Assembly (NCBI RefSeq): GCF_040549485.1
Contig: NZ_JBEPTK010000002.1
Coordinates: 1 to 64,000 of the forward strand
Length of the DNA: 64,000 nt
From: Constrictibacter sp. MBR-5
Lineage (GTDB): Bacteria; Pseudomonadota; Alphaproteobacteria; JAJUGE01
Direction of reading: 5' to 3'
In this document: in pieces, positions 46,938 to 56,523 of the stretch
How positions within the stretch are numbered: the first letter of the stretch is position 1
Layout of the letters: each line of letters starts with the position of its first letter
Program-made: the position numbers and the translations under genes
Notes under the pieces: generated by a model
The model's input: the letters and a program-made list of their open reading frames with translations, nothing else
The model's database searches: none
What the model was told of the DNA's origin: nothing

Positions 46938-47624
46938 ATGCAGATCCTTGTCATCGAGGACGATCGCGAGGCGGCCCGCTTCATGGTGCGGGGTCTGCGC
47001 GACAGCGGCCACGTCGTCGACCATGCCGCCGACGGGCTCGACGGCCTGGCAATGGCCAAGGCCGGCCACTACGACGCTCTCGTCGTCGATCGGATGCTTC
47101 CGGGCATGGACGGCCTCGGCATCGTCTCCACGCTACGCGGTGACGGCATCGACACGCCGATCCTCTTCCTCTCCGCACTGGGTGAGGTCGACGACCGGGT
47201 GCGCGGGCTTCAGGCCGGCGGCGACGACTATCTGGCGAAGCCCTACGCCTTCGCCGAACTGCTCGCCCGCCTCGAGGCGCTGGTCCGTCGCCGCGAACCG
47301 CCGCAGGTCCAGACGCGGCTCGTCGTGGGCGATCTCGAACTCGACCTGCTGACGCGCTCGGTCCGACGCGCCGGCCATCGGATCGACCTGCAGCCGCGCG
47401 AGTTCCGGCTCCTCGAATATCTCATGCGCCATGCGGGGCAGGCGGTCACCCGCACCATGCTGCTCGAAAACGTCTGGGAGTATCATTTCGACCCCCAGAC
47501 CAACGTCATCGACGTCCACATCAGCCGCCTGCGCGCCAAGATCGACAAGGGCTTCGAACCCCAGCTGCTGCACACCGTGCGCGGCGCCGGATACATGCTG
47601 CGTGCCGCCGATCAGACCGCCTAA
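46938..47624 (+). CDS. OmpR-family response regulator
   Basis: A 228-residue two-component regulator. The receiver has VIEDDREAARFMVRGL with the acidic pocket, the phospho-acceptor Asp near residue 51 (DALVVDRMLPG) and the conserved Lys in LAKPYAFAELLARL. The C-terminal winged helix has VGDLELDLLTRSVRRAG and NVIDVHISRLRAKIDKGFEPQLLHTVRGAGYML. It overlaps the kinase by 23 bp. It presumably controls envelope-stress genes such as the neighbouring degP. Confidence 0.93.
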   Translation: MQILVIEDDREAARFMVRGLRDSGHVVDHAADGLDGLAMAKAGHYDALVVDRMLPGMDGLGIVSTLRGDGIDTPILFLSALGEVDDRVRGLQAGGDDYLAKPYAFAELLARLEALVRRREPPQVQTRLVVGDLELDLLTRSVRRAGHRIDLQPREFRLLEYLMRHAGQAVTRTMLLENVWEYHFDPQTNVIDVHISRLRAKIDKGFEPQLLHTVRGAGYMLRAADQTA

Positions 47625-48990
47625 CGGCACGGCGCTGTTCCGGACGTCGACCTTCCGGATCGCCGTCCTCTATCTCGTCCTTTTCGCGGTGTCGGCGCTG
47701 GCGCTGCTCGGCTTCGTCTACGCCACCACGGCGGGCTTCATGTCGCGCCAGACGGACGAGACGATCCAGGCCGAGATCACCGGCCTCGCCGAGCAGTATC
47801 GCCGGTGGGGCTTGGTCGGCCTGACCCGCGTCGTCATCGAGCGCAGCCGCAACCAGCGGCACAGCCTCTATCTCCTCGCCGAACAGTCGGGAAATCCGCT
47901 GGCCGGAAACCTGGACGCATGGCCCGACGTCACGCCCAACGAGGAGGGCTGGGTCAACTTCACCTATGAGCGCCCAATGGGCGGCGAGACCGAGGATCGT
48001 GCCGCGCGGGCGCGTACCTTCCGCCTGCGCGGCGGACTGCAGCTCCTGGTCGGGCGCGACGTGGCCGAACGGCACGAACTGGACTCGCTCCTCCGCGCGT
48101 CGCTCGCCTGGGCGGGCGGCATCACGATCTGCCTCGGCCTGCTCGGCGGCATCCTGATGAGCCGCAACGCCCTGCGGCGCATCGAGGCGATCAACCGCGC
48201 CAGCCGCGACATCATGGCCGGCGACCTGTCGCGACGCGTCCCGCTCTCCGGCAGCGGCGACGAACTCGACCGGCTGGCCGAGAACCTCAACGCCATGCTC
48301 GCGCAGATCGAGGAACTGATGACGGCGATGCGCGAGGTTACCGACAACATCGCGCACGACCTGCGCAGCCCCCTGTCGCGCCTGCGGAGCCGCCTCGAGG
48401 TCACCCTGATGGAGCCGCCGTCGGTCGAGGCGTATGGCGACGCGCTGCGCTCGACCATCGAGGACGCCGAGCAGCTTCTCGCCACCTTCAACGCGCTGCT
48501 CGACATCGCCCGCGCCGAGGCCGGCGCCGAGCGGCAGGCTATGACGCGGCTCGACCTCGCCCTGCTGGTCCACGACGTCGCCGACCTCTATGGCCCGGTG
48601 GCGGAGGACGACGGCAAGCGGCTCGTGGTCGCGGCCGACGGACCGGTCGAGGTCCGCGGCAACCGGCACCTGCTGTCCCAGGCGCTCGCCAACCTGATCG
48701 ACAATGCCGTCAAATATTCGCCGACGGGCGGCATCGTCTCGATCGCGGTGCACGCCACCGATGGCGGCGCCGAACTGATCGTCACCGACACGGGGCCGGG
48801 CATTCCCGCAGCCGAGCGCGAGCGCGTCTTCGATCGCTTCGTCCGTCTCGAAGCGAGCCGGCATACGCCCGGCTCCGGCCTCGGGCTCAGCCTGGTCCGC
48901 GCGGTCATCCGGCTGCATCGCGCGACGATGACCCTCGAGGATGCCGCGCCGGGCCTGCGCGTCCGCGTCGTCTTTCCCGACGAGGGCTAG
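47602..48990 (+). CDS. Sensor histidine kinase
   Basis: A 462-residue membrane kinase. Two transmembrane helices (near 15-35 and 165-185) flank a periplasmic sensor domain of about 125 residues. HAMP follows, with RRIEAINRASRDIMAGDLSRRVPLSGSGDELDRLAENLN. HisKA has DNIAHDLRSPLSRLRSRLEV, and HATPase_c has NLIDNAVKYS, DTGPGIP and GSGLGLSLVRAV. The HDLR form of the H-box is typical of the class partnering with OmpR-type regulators. The start is GTG inside the regulator gene. Confidence 0.92.
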   Translation: MPPIRPPNGTALFRTSTFRIAVLYLVLFAVSALALLGFVYATTAGFMSRQTDETIQAEITGLAEQYRRWGLVGLTRVVIERSRNQRHSLYLLAEQSGNPLAGNLDAWPDVTPNEEGWVNFTYERPMGGETEDRAARARTFRLRGGLQLLVGRDVAERHELDSLLRASLAWAGGITICLGLLGGILMSRNALRRIEAINRASRDIMAGDLSRRVPLSGSGDELDRLAENLNAMLAQIEELMTAMREVTDNIAHDLRSPLSRLRSRLEVTLMEPPSVEAYGDALRSTIEDAEQLLATFNALLDIARAEAGAERQAMTRLDLALLVHDVADLYGPVAEDDGKRLVVAADGPVEVRGNRHLLSQALANLIDNAVKYSPTGGIVSIAVHATDGGAELIVTDTGPGIPAAERERVFDRFVRLEASRHTPGSGLGLSLVRAVIRLHRATMTLEDAAPGLRVRVVFPDEG

Positions 48991-49093
48991 GTCCGCTTGC
49001 TGACGTTTTACGCCGAAGGGCTGACCCGCGCGGTCCGAGCCCTCATATGAGGCGGCGCACGCCCCCGCCGCCGCCCGTCCTGGACCAACGAAC

Positions 49094-49846
49094 TTGAAGC
49101 CCAACGCCAAACGCAGACTGGACCAGCTCCTGGTCGACCGCGGCCTCGTCGAGAGCCGGGCGCGCGCCCAGGCGCTGGTGATCGCCGGCTGCGTCTTCTC
49201 CGGCGAGCGCCGCCTGGACAAGCCGGGCACGCCGACGCCGGAAGACGCGCCGCTGGAAGTCCGTGGCCAGGATCATCCCTGGGTGTCGCGCGGCGGGCTC
49301 AAGCTCGCGCACGGGCTGGAGGCGTTCGGCTTTCCGGTCGAGGGCCGTGTCGGCCTTGACGTCGGCGCCTCGACCGGCGGCTTCACCGACGTGCTGCTCG
49401 CCGCCGGGGCCAGGCGGGTCTACGCCGTCGACGTCGGCCACGGCCAGCTCGCCTGGAAGCTGCGCCAGGACGCGCGCGTCACGGTGCTGGAGCGCTGCAA
49501 CGCCCGCCACCTGACGCGCGAGCAGGTGCCGGACCCGGCCGACCTCGTCGTCTGCGATGCCAGCTTCATCGGCCTGGAAACCGTCCTGCCCGCACCCCTG
49601 TCGCTCGCCGCACCCGAGGCGGTCCTGGTGGCGCTCATCAAGCCGCAGTTCGAGGTCGGCCGCGAGCGTGTCGGCAAGGGCGGCGTCGTCCGCGACCCAG
49701 CCCTGCACGCCGAGGTCTGCGACCGCATCGCCGCCTGGGTGGGCGGCCTGCCGGGCTGGACCGTGAAGGGGATCACCGAGAGCCCGATCAAAGGTCCGGA
49801 AGGCAATGTCGAGTTCCTGATCGGCGCCGAGCGGCATGCAGGCTGA
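49094..49846 (+). CDS. tlyA: TlyA family rRNA (cytidine-2'-O)-methyltransferase
   Basis: A 250-residue protein. An S4 RNA-binding domain (KRRLDQLLVDRGLVESRARAQALVIAGCVFSG) is followed by an FtsJ-like Rossmann methyltransferase, with GLDVGASTGGFTDVLLAAGARRVYAVDVGHGQLAW as SAM site and KPQFEVGRE as the catalytic-region block. TlyA modifies 16S and 23S rRNA and affects capreomycin sensitivity in mycobacteria; outside those it may be called a hemolysin-like protein. The start is TTG. It overlaps the next gene by 11 bp. Confidence 0.92.
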   Translation: MKPNAKRRLDQLLVDRGLVESRARAQALVIAGCVFSGERRLDKPGTPTPEDAPLEVRGQDHPWVSRGGLKLAHGLEAFGFPVEGRVGLDVGASTGGFTDVLLAAGARRVYAVDVGHGQLAWKLRQDARVTVLERCNARHLTREQVPDPADLVVCDASFIGLETVLPAPLSLAAPEAVLVALIKPQFEVGRERVGKGGVVRDPALHAEVCDRIAAWVGGLPGWTVKGITESPIKGPEGNVEFLIGAERHAG

Positions 49847-51089
49847 CGTCACCATCGAGTCCGTCGGGGCGCGCGGCGACGGCATCGGCCGCATCGGCGA
49901 CCGGCGCGTCGCCGTCGAGGGTGCGGCACCCGGCGACCGGGTGCGCGTGCGCGTCACGGCCGAGCGCGCCGACACGCTGGTCGGCACGGTCGCCGACCTG
50001 CTGGAGGCTGGGCCGCTCCGGCGCGAGCCGCCGTGCCCGCACTTCGACGCGTGCGGCGGCTGCGCCACCCAGCATCTCGAAGAGTCGGCCTATGCCGACT
50101 GGAAGCGCAGCCTGCTGCTCACCGCACTGGCGCGCAACGGCCTTGATGCGGCTTTGGTGGAGCCCACGGTGCAGGTTGCACCGGCCACCCGCCGGCGCGC
50201 GCGGCTGTCGGCCCTCGGCACGGCCCGCGGCGCCGTCCTCGGCTTCTCCGAGCGCGCCAGCCGGCGCCTCGTCGATGTCGCCGTCTGCCCGATCCTGACG
50301 CCGCGTCTGGAAGCGCTGCTGCCCGGCCTGCGCGCCTTCCTCGGCGATGTCCTGCCGTCGGGCGCCCGGCTCGACGTCGACCTGCTCGACATCGGCGGCA
50401 CGGTGGACATCGGGCTCGTCGGCGGCGCCGAACCGGGACGCGAGGCGGGTGCCGCGGCGGCGGCCATGGCACGGCGGGCCGGCGCCGGTCGCATCGGCTG
50501 GCGCCCCTCGGACGCCGCGGCGCAGGTGCCGCTGGCACAGCTCCGGCCGATCGCGGCGAACTTCGGCGGCGTCGCCGTGGCCGTGCCGCCCGGCGCCTTC
50601 CTCCAGGCGACCGCGGAGGGCGAGGCGGCGCTCGCCGCCTTCGTCCGCGCTGCGGCCGGCCAGCGCGTCGCGGAACTGTTCTGCGGCCTCGGCACCTTCA
50701 CCCTGCCACTGGCGTCCGGCGGGGCGCGCGTCGTGGCGTTGGACGGTGCCGCGCCCGCCGTCGGCGCCCTGATGGCGGCGGCACGCGGCGCCTCCCTGCC
50801 GGTGGCGGCCGAGACGCGCGATCTCGTGCGCCGCCCGATCGCCGCCGCCGACCTGAAGAAGGCCGACACCGTGCTGCTCGATCCGCCGCGCGCAGGGGCG
50901 CGCGAACAGATGCCGGCGGTGACGGCGAGCCGGGCCGGCACCGTGATCTACGTCTCCTGCAATCCCGTATCCTTCGCGCGCGACGCCCGCATGCTGGTCG
51001 ACGCCGGCTTCCGGTTGGAGCGCATCCTGCCCGTCGACCAGTTCCTCTGGTCGCCGCACCTCGAACTGGCCGCCCTGTTCCGCCGTTGA
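49836..51089 (+). CDS. TrmA/RlmD-type RNA m5U methyltransferase
   Basis: A 417-residue class I SAM-dependent RNA methyltransferase. A TRAM-like N-terminal region precedes a [4Fe-4S] motif (CPHFDACGGCATQH plus a distant Cys in VAVCPILTP). The SAM site is ELFCGLGTFTLPLASGGARVVALDG, with the catalytic Cys in YVSCNPVSFARDA. Known members make 5-methyluridine in 23S rRNA or tRNA. It follows tlyA with an 11-bp overlap, suggesting a shared rRNA-maturation role. Confidence 0.9.
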   Translation: MQADVTIESVGARGDGIGRIGDRRVAVEGAAPGDRVRVRVTAERADTLVGTVADLLEAGPLRREPPCPHFDACGGCATQHLEESAYADWKRSLLLTALARNGLDAALVEPTVQVAPATRRRARLSALGTARGAVLGFSERASRRLVDVAVCPILTPRLEALLPGLRAFLGDVLPSGARLDVDLLDIGGTVDIGLVGGAEPGREAGAAAAAMARRAGAGRIGWRPSDAAAQVPLAQLRPIAANFGGVAVAVPPGAFLQATAEGEAALAAFVRAAAGQRVAELFCGLGTFTLPLASGGARVVALDGAAPAVGALMAAARGASLPVAAETRDLVRRPIAAADLKKADTVLLDPPRAGAREQMPAVTASRAGTVIYVSCNPVSFARDARMLVDAGFRLERILPVDQFLWSPHLELAALFRR

Positions 51090-51124
51090 GACGGGGAGGG
51101 CCCGCCGCCCGCTCCGGAGACGCC

Positions 51125-52681
51125 GTGACGCGCAGCATCCGCAACCTGGTCATCGTCCTCGGCGACCAGCTCGACCCAGGCAGTGCCGCGTTCGACGGCT
51201 TCGATCCGTCCCGGGACGCCGTCGCCATGGCGGAGGTGCGCGAGGAGACCGACTACGTCCCCCAGCACAAGGCGCGCATCGTCCTGTTCCTGGCGGCGAT
51301 GCGGCACTTCCGCGACGACCTCTGCGGGAAGGGCGTCGACGTCCGCTACACCGCCCTCGACGACCGCGCCAACCGCGGCGCGCATCGCGCCGAATTCGCG
51401 CGGCTGGCGCGTCAGGCGAAGCCGGAGCGGCTGATCGTCTGCGAGCCCGGCGACTGGCGCGTGCTGGAGAATCTGCGCGCCCTGGCGGAAGACCTGTCGC
51501 TGCCGCTGGAGGTCGTCCCCGACCGGCATTTCCTCTGCTCCACGGACGACTTCGCGCAATTCGCCGAAGGCCGCCGCGGCCTCGTCATGGAGACCTTCTA
51601 TCGCTGGAATCGCGGCCGCCTCGGCCTGCTGATGGACGGCGGCGATCCGGTCGGCGGCCGCTGGAACTTCGACGCCGAGAACCGCAAGAGTTTCGGCCGC
51701 GACGGGCCGGGCCACATCAAGGCGCCACGCCGCTTCACCCCCGACGAGACGACCGCCGCGGTCGTGCGGCTGGTCGACCGCCTGTTCCCCGACGCCCCCG
51801 GCCGCAGCGACCTGTTCGACCTGCCGGTGACGCGCGCCCAGGCGCTCGCCGCCCTGCGCGATTTCGTCGAGCACCGGCTGGAGGGGTTCGGCCGCTACCA
51901 GGACGCGATGGCGACCGGCCATCCCTACCTCTATCACGCGCGCCTCTCGACGGCCCTGAACCTGCACCTCATCCATCCGCGCGAGGTCGTCGACGCCGCG
52001 ATCGCGGCGTACGCGGCGGGCGGGGCGGCCATCGAATCCGTCGAGGGCTTCGTGCGCCAGATCGTCGGCTGGCGCGAGTTCGTGCGTGGCGTCTACTGGC
52101 GCGAGATGCCCCACTATGCCGAGCGCAATGCCCTGTCCGCCGACCTGCCGATGCCGCGCTTCATGTGGACCGGCGAGACGGAGATGAACTGCGTGCGGCA
52201 ATCGGTCGGCCAGCTCGTCGACCATGCCTACGCCCATCACATCCAGCGTCTGATGGTGCTCGGCCTGCACGCCCTGCTGCTCGGCGTCCGGCCGCTCGAC
52301 GTACACCGCTGGCACATCTCGATGTATGCCGACGCCGTCGACTGGGTGTCGCTGCCCAACACGCTGGGCATGAGCCAGCATGCCGACGGCGGCCTCGTCG
52401 GCACCAAGCCCTACTGCGCGTCGGGCGCCTATATCAGCCGGATGAGCGACTATTGCCGCGGCTGCCGCTTCGATCCGCGCAAGGCCGAGGGCGAGGATGC
52501 CTGCCCGTTCACGACGCTCTACTGGGATTTCCTCGCGCGGCATCGCGGCCGCTTCCGCAACAACCAGCGCATGACGATGCAGATCCGCAACCTCGACCGC
52601 CGCGACGGCGGCGAGATCGCGGCGATCCGCAGGCGCGCCGACGCGTTGAAGTCCGACTTCACCAAGGAGAGCTATCCGTGA
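51125..52681 (+). CDS. FeS-type cryptochrome/photolyase (PhrB-like)
   Basis: A 518-residue photolyase-related protein, probably repairing (6-4) photoproducts with FAD. LVIVLGDQLDPGSAAFDGFD opens the N-terminal domain, and the FAD-binding region includes VEGFVRQIVGWREFVRGVYWREMP, MPRFMWTGETEMNC, LGLHALLLGVRPLDVHRWHISMYADAVDWVSLPNTLGMSQHADGG. The [4Fe-4S] cysteines are visible: NCVRQ, DYCRGCRFD and DACPF. Start is GTG at 51125. Its stop overlaps the tspO start in a GTGA. Confidence 0.9.
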   Translation: MTRSIRNLVIVLGDQLDPGSAAFDGFDPSRDAVAMAEVREETDYVPQHKARIVLFLAAMRHFRDDLCGKGVDVRYTALDDRANRGAHRAEFARLARQAKPERLIVCEPGDWRVLENLRALAEDLSLPLEVVPDRHFLCSTDDFAQFAEGRRGLVMETFYRWNRGRLGLLMDGGDPVGGRWNFDAENRKSFGRDGPGHIKAPRRFTPDETTAAVVRLVDRLFPDAPGRSDLFDLPVTRAQALAALRDFVEHRLEGFGRYQDAMATGHPYLYHARLSTALNLHLIHPREVVDAAIAAYAAGGAAIESVEGFVRQIVGWREFVRGVYWREMPHYAERNALSADLPMPRFMWTGETEMNCVRQSVGQLVDHAYAHHIQRLMVLGLHALLLGVRPLDVHRWHISMYADAVDWVSLPNTLGMSQHADGGLVGTKPYCASGAYISRMSDYCRGCRFDPRKAEGEDACPFTTLYWDFLARHRGRFRNNQRMTMQIRNLDRRDGGEIAAIRRRADALKSDFTKESYP

Positions 52682-53175
52682 ACATCTCGGCACGCGACTG
52701 GACCGTGCTCGGCGTCCTCGTCGCCATCACCCTCGTCGTGCCCTGGGCCGTCCAGCAGTTCGGGATCGACGACTGGAACGCCTGGTACGCCAGCCTGGAA
52801 CGTCCCTCCTGGAACCCGCCGCGCTGGGCTTTCCCGGTGGTATGGCCGTTGCTTTATGTGATGATGTCGGTCGCTGCCTGGCTGGTCTGGCGCCGGTCCG
52901 GCTGGTCCGGCGCCTCCGGTGCGCTGACGCTCTTCGGAGTGCAGTTCGCCGTCAACGCCGCCTGGATGTGGATCTTCGGCGGCCTGCAGAGCCTAGCGGG
53001 AGCCTTCTGGTGGATCGTCCTGCTCTGGGTGCTGATCGTCGCCACGGCCCTGGCGTTCCGCCGGCACAGCGGGACGGCCGCCCTCCTGCTGCTGCCCTAT
53101 CTTGCCTGGGTCAGCTTCGCCGGCATGCTCACCTGGGCGATCTGGGACATGAACGCCGCGCGGCCTGGATTCTGA
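52678..53175 (+). CDS. tspO: TspO/MBR family membrane protein
   Basis: A 165-residue five-helix membrane protein. WYASLERPSWNPPRWAFPVVWPLLYVMMSVAAWLVWRR is the hallmark N-terminal half, and QFAVNAAWMWIFGG and LPYLAWVSFAGMLTWAIWDMN contain the Trp-rich ligand-binding residues. TspO binds tetrapyrroles and is linked to oxygen/light regulation of pigments and stress. The GTG start overlaps the photolyase stop by 4 bp, so they are coupled, which suggests a light-stress unit. Confidence 0.93.
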   Translation: MNISARDWTVLGVLVAITLVVPWAVQQFGIDDWNAWYASLERPSWNPPRWAFPVVWPLLYVMMSVAAWLVWRRSGWSGASGALTLFGVQFAVNAAWMWIFGGLQSLAGAFWWIVLLWVLIVATALAFRRHSGTAALLLLPYLAWVSFAGMLTWAIWDMNAARPGF

Positions 53176-53215
53176 GCGACCTTTCCGTGCGAACCCGGTC
53201 GAAGGGATCGCGACC

Positions 53216-56200
53216 ATGACGTCACCGCCCCTGGTGTTCGCCGATCCGCCCATCCTCGACCCGCTGCGCCGGCGCATCGCTGAGATGTGGCGCGCCGACG
53301 AGACCGCCCGGGGCGAGGCGCTGATGGCGGAACTCGACGCCGCACCGGAGGTGCGGGCGCGGATCGAGGCGCGCGCGGTGGCGCTGGTCGAGGAGGTGCG
53401 CCGCCGCTCGGCCGCGGTGGGCGGCCTCGATGCCTTCCTCCACGAGTACGACCTGTCCAACCGCGAGGGCGTCGCGCTCATGTGCCTCGCCGAGGCGCTG
53501 CTGCGCATCCCCGACGCGGGCACCGCCGACCTGCTGATCGCCGACAAGCTGCTCGACGGCGACTGGCAGCGCCATCTCGGCCACAGCGGCTCGCCCTTCG
53601 TCAACGCCTCGACCTGGGCGCTGATGCTGACCGGCCGTCTCCTGCGTCCCGACGAGGAGCGCGACCTGGGCGCCGTGCTCCGCGGGCTGGCGGCACGTGG
53701 CGGCCGGCCCGTGGTGCGCCGCGCCGTGCTCCAGGCGATGCGCATCATGGGCGGCCAGTTCGTCATGGGCCGCACCATCGCCGAGGCGCTGAAGTCCGCC
53801 GGCGAGGCCGAGCGCGCCGGCTACCGCTTCTCCTACGACATGCTGGGCGAGGGCGCGCGCACCGCCCACGACGCCGAGCGCTACGCCGCCGCCTACGCCG
53901 GCGCCATCGACGCCATCGGCCGGGCGGCGCGCGGCGGCGACGTGTTCGCCCGGCCGGGCATCTCGGTGAAGCTGTCCGCCCTGCACCCGCGCTACCGCTA
54001 CGCCCAGCGCGATCGTGTCATGGCCGAACTCGCGCCCCGCCTGCGGGACCTCGCCCGCGCGGCCCGCGGCCACGGCATCGGCCTCACCGTCGACGCCGAG
54101 GAGGCCGATCGGCTCGACCTGTCCCTCGACGTCTTCGCGTCGCTCTGCGGCGACCCGACGCTCGCCGGCTGGGACGGCTTCGGTCTGGCACTGCAGGCCT
54201 ACCAGAAGCGCGCGCCGTTCGTGCTCGACTGGCTGGTGGATCTGGCCGCCCAAAGCCGTCGCCGCATCCCGGTTCGCCTCGTGAAGGGCGCCTACTGGGA
54301 CGCCGAGATCAAGCGCAGCCAGGTCGCCGGCCACGACGGCTATCCCGTCTTCACCCGCAAGCAGGCGACCGACGTCTCCTGGCTCTGCTGCGCGCGGCGC
54401 ATGCTGGAATTGCGCGACCGCCTCTATCCTCAGTTCGCGACCCACAACGCGCACAGCGTCGCCGCCGTCCTCGACCATGCCGGCGACGACCGGCGCGGCT
54501 TCGAGTTCCAGCGCCTCTACGGCATGGGCGAGGCGCTGCATGACCAGCTCGTCGCCCCGGAAGGGCAGGGCGGCTTCGGCGTGCCGTCGCGCATCTACGC
54601 GCCCGTCGGCGGGCATGAGGAGCTGCTGGCCTATCTCGTCCGCCGGCTGCTCGAGAACGGTGCGAACACCTCCTTCGTCAACCGCATCGTCCACGAGGAC
54701 CTGGCGCCGCGCGAGCTGGCGGCCGACCCCGCCGAGCGCCTGCGCGCGCTGCACCCGCGGCCGCATCCGCGCATTCCGCTGCCGGCGGACATCTACGGCC
54801 CGGGGCGGCGCAACGCCGCCGGCCTCGAACTCGCGGACCCGCTGACGCTCGAAACGCTGAAGGCCGCGCTGGAGCGGGCCGCCGCGGTGCCGCGGACGGC
54901 CGCGGCGCTCGTCGGCGGCCGCGAAGCGGGACAGGCGCCCCGTCCCGTGCTCGACCCGGCCGATCGCGGCCGCACCGTCGGCACGGTGCGCGCCGCCGGC
55001 GAGGCCGAGGTCGAGCGCGCCCTGTCGCTCGCCGCCGGCGCGGCTCCCGACTGGGACCGCATGCCCGCCGAGGGCCGCGCGGACATCCTCGGCCGCGCCG
55101 CCGACCTGTTCGAGGCCGAGCGGGCGGATCTGATGTTCCTCGCCATCCGCGAAGCCGGCAAGACGATCCCCGCCGCCCTGGCCGAGGTGCGCGAGGCGGT
55201 CGATTTCCTGCGCTACTACGCGGTGCGCTGCGCTGGCGATTTCGGCGCCCGGCCGCTACCCGGCCCGACGGGTGAGGAGAACCGGCTGCAGCTGCACGGC
55301 CGCGGCGTCTTCGCCTGTATCAGCCCCTGGAACTTCCCGCTGGCGATCTTCACCGGACAGGTCGCGGCGGCACTCGCCGCCGGCAACGCCGTGGTGGCGA
55401 AGCCGGCCGGGCAGACCCCGCTCATCGCCGCGGTCGCCGTGCGGCTGCTGCACCGCGCCGGCGTCCCGGAAAACGTGCTGCACCTGCTGCCCGGCGGCGG
55501 CGAGGTCGGCGGCCTCCTCGTCGCCGACCTGCGCGTCGCCGGGGTCGCCTTCACCGGCTCGACCGACACGGCGCGCGGCATCGGCCGCGTCCTGGCCGCG
55601 CGTGCCGGGCCGATCGTGCCGCTGATCGCCGAGACCGGCGGCCAGAACGCGATGATCGTCGATTCCTCCGCCCTGCCGGAGCAGGTGGTCGACGACGTGA
55701 TCCTGTCCGCCTTCGACAGCGCCGGACAGCGCTGCTCCGCGGCGCGCGTCCTGTTCGTGCAGGAGGATGTGGCGCCGCAAATCCTCGCCATGCTGACGGG
55801 CGCCATCTCCGAACTGCGGATCGGCGACCCCGGTCTGCTGTCGACCGATGTCGGCCCGGTCATCGACGCCGAGGCGCTCGCACGGCTGCGCGACCATGTC
55901 GGCCATATGAAGCGCACGGCGAAGATGCTCGCCGGCCGCGACCTGGATCCCGAGGCGGCTCGCGGCACCTTTCTCGCGCCGCACGTCTTCGAAATCGACG
56001 ACATCGGCCTGCTGGAGCGCGAGGTGTTCGGGCCCGTCCTGCATGTGGTGCGCTGGCGGGCCGGCCACCTCGACCGCGTCGTCGACGCGATCAACGCGAC
56101 GGGCTACGGCCTGACCCTCGGCATCCACAGCCGCGTCGAGGCCACCGTGCGGCGGATCGCGGCGCGCGCCCGCGTCGGCAACCTCTACGTCAATCGCAAC

Positions 56201-56374
56201 ATGATCGGCGCCGTGGTCGGCGTTCAGCCCTTCGGCGGCGAGGGCCTCTCCGGCACCGGTCCGAAGGCCGGCGGCCCGCACTACCTGCCCCGCTTCGCGA
56301 CCGAGCGGGTCGTGTCGGTCGACACGACGGCGGCCGGCGGCAACGCCTCGTTGATCGGCCTCAGTGACGTCTAA
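53216..56374 (+). CDS. putA: Bifunctional proline dehydrogenase/P5C dehydrogenase
   Basis: A 1052-residue PutA oxidising proline to glutamate. The N-terminal PRODH barrel has FLHEYDLSNREGVALMCLAEALLRIPD, VKLSALHPRYRYAQRDRVM and RLVKGAYWDAEIKRSQV. The C-terminal aldehyde dehydrogenase has CISPWNFPLAIFTGQVAAALAAGNAVVAKPA, ETGGQNAMIVDSSALPEQVV and the catalytic Cys in SAGQRCSAARVLFVQEDV. It lacks the RHH DNA-binding domain found in trifunctional PutA and the long C-terminal extension of type B, so it is a short type A bifunctional enzyme. Confidence 0.95.
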   Translation: MTSPPLVFADPPILDPLRRRIAEMWRADETARGEALMAELDAAPEVRARIEARAVALVEEVRRRSAAVGGLDAFLHEYDLSNREGVALMCLAEALLRIPDAGTADLLIADKLLDGDWQRHLGHSGSPFVNASTWALMLTGRLLRPDEERDLGAVLRGLAARGGRPVVRRAVLQAMRIMGGQFVMGRTIAEALKSAGEAERAGYRFSYDMLGEGARTAHDAERYAAAYAGAIDAIGRAARGGDVFARPGISVKLSALHPRYRYAQRDRVMAELAPRLRDLARAARGHGIGLTVDAEEADRLDLSLDVFASLCGDPTLAGWDGFGLALQAYQKRAPFVLDWLVDLAAQSRRRIPVRLVKGAYWDAEIKRSQVAGHDGYPVFTRKQATDVSWLCCARRMLELRDRLYPQFATHNAHSVAAVLDHAGDDRRGFEFQRLYGMGEALHDQLVAPEGQGGFGVPSRIYAPVGGHEELLAYLVRRLLENGANTSFVNRIVHEDLAPRELAADPAERLRALHPRPHPRIPLPADIYGPGRRNAAGLELADPLTLETLKAALERAAAVPRTAAALVGGREAGQAPRPVLDPADRGRTVGTVRAAGEAEVERALSLAAGAAPDWDRMPAEGRADILGRAADLFEAERADLMFLAIREAGKTIPAALAEVREAVDFLRYYAVRCAGDFGARPLPGPTGEENRLQLHGRGVFACISPWNFPLAIFTGQVAAALAAGNAVVAKPAGQTPLIAAVAVRLLHRAGVPENVLHLLPGGGEVGGLLVADLRVAGVAFTGSTDTARGIGRVLAARAGPIVPLIAETGGQNAMIVDSSALPEQVVDDVILSAFDSAGQRCSAARVLFVQEDVAPQILAMLTGAISELRIGDPGLLSTDVGPVIDAEALARLRDHVGHMKRTAKMLAGRDLDPEAARGTFLAPHVFEIDDIGLLEREVFGPVLHVVRWRAGHLDRVVDAINATGYGLTLGIHSRVEATVRRIAARARVGNLYVNRNMIGAVVGVQPFGGEGLSGTGPKAGGPHYLPRFATERVVSVDTTAAGGNASLIGLSDV

Positions 56375-56383
56375 ATAGACGTC
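56366..56383 (+). terminator. Short hairpin at the putA stop codon
   Basis: A perfect 7-bp stem GACGTCT/AGACGTC around AAAT, which includes the TAA stop, then TGATTTCG. It is shorter and weaker than the other terminators here and could instead be an operator half-site pair. Confidence 0.4.
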
Positions 56384-56523
56384 TGATTTCGTCTCGCATC
56401 GTGGAAATAGAGGCCGAGTCTCCGCCGCGTCCGCAGGCTGGTTTACTGCTCCTCGAATCCCGTTAACATGCTCGAAGCCCGCCGCGAAGACGGTGGGGTC
56501 GAATAAGTCACGGGGAGGACATC

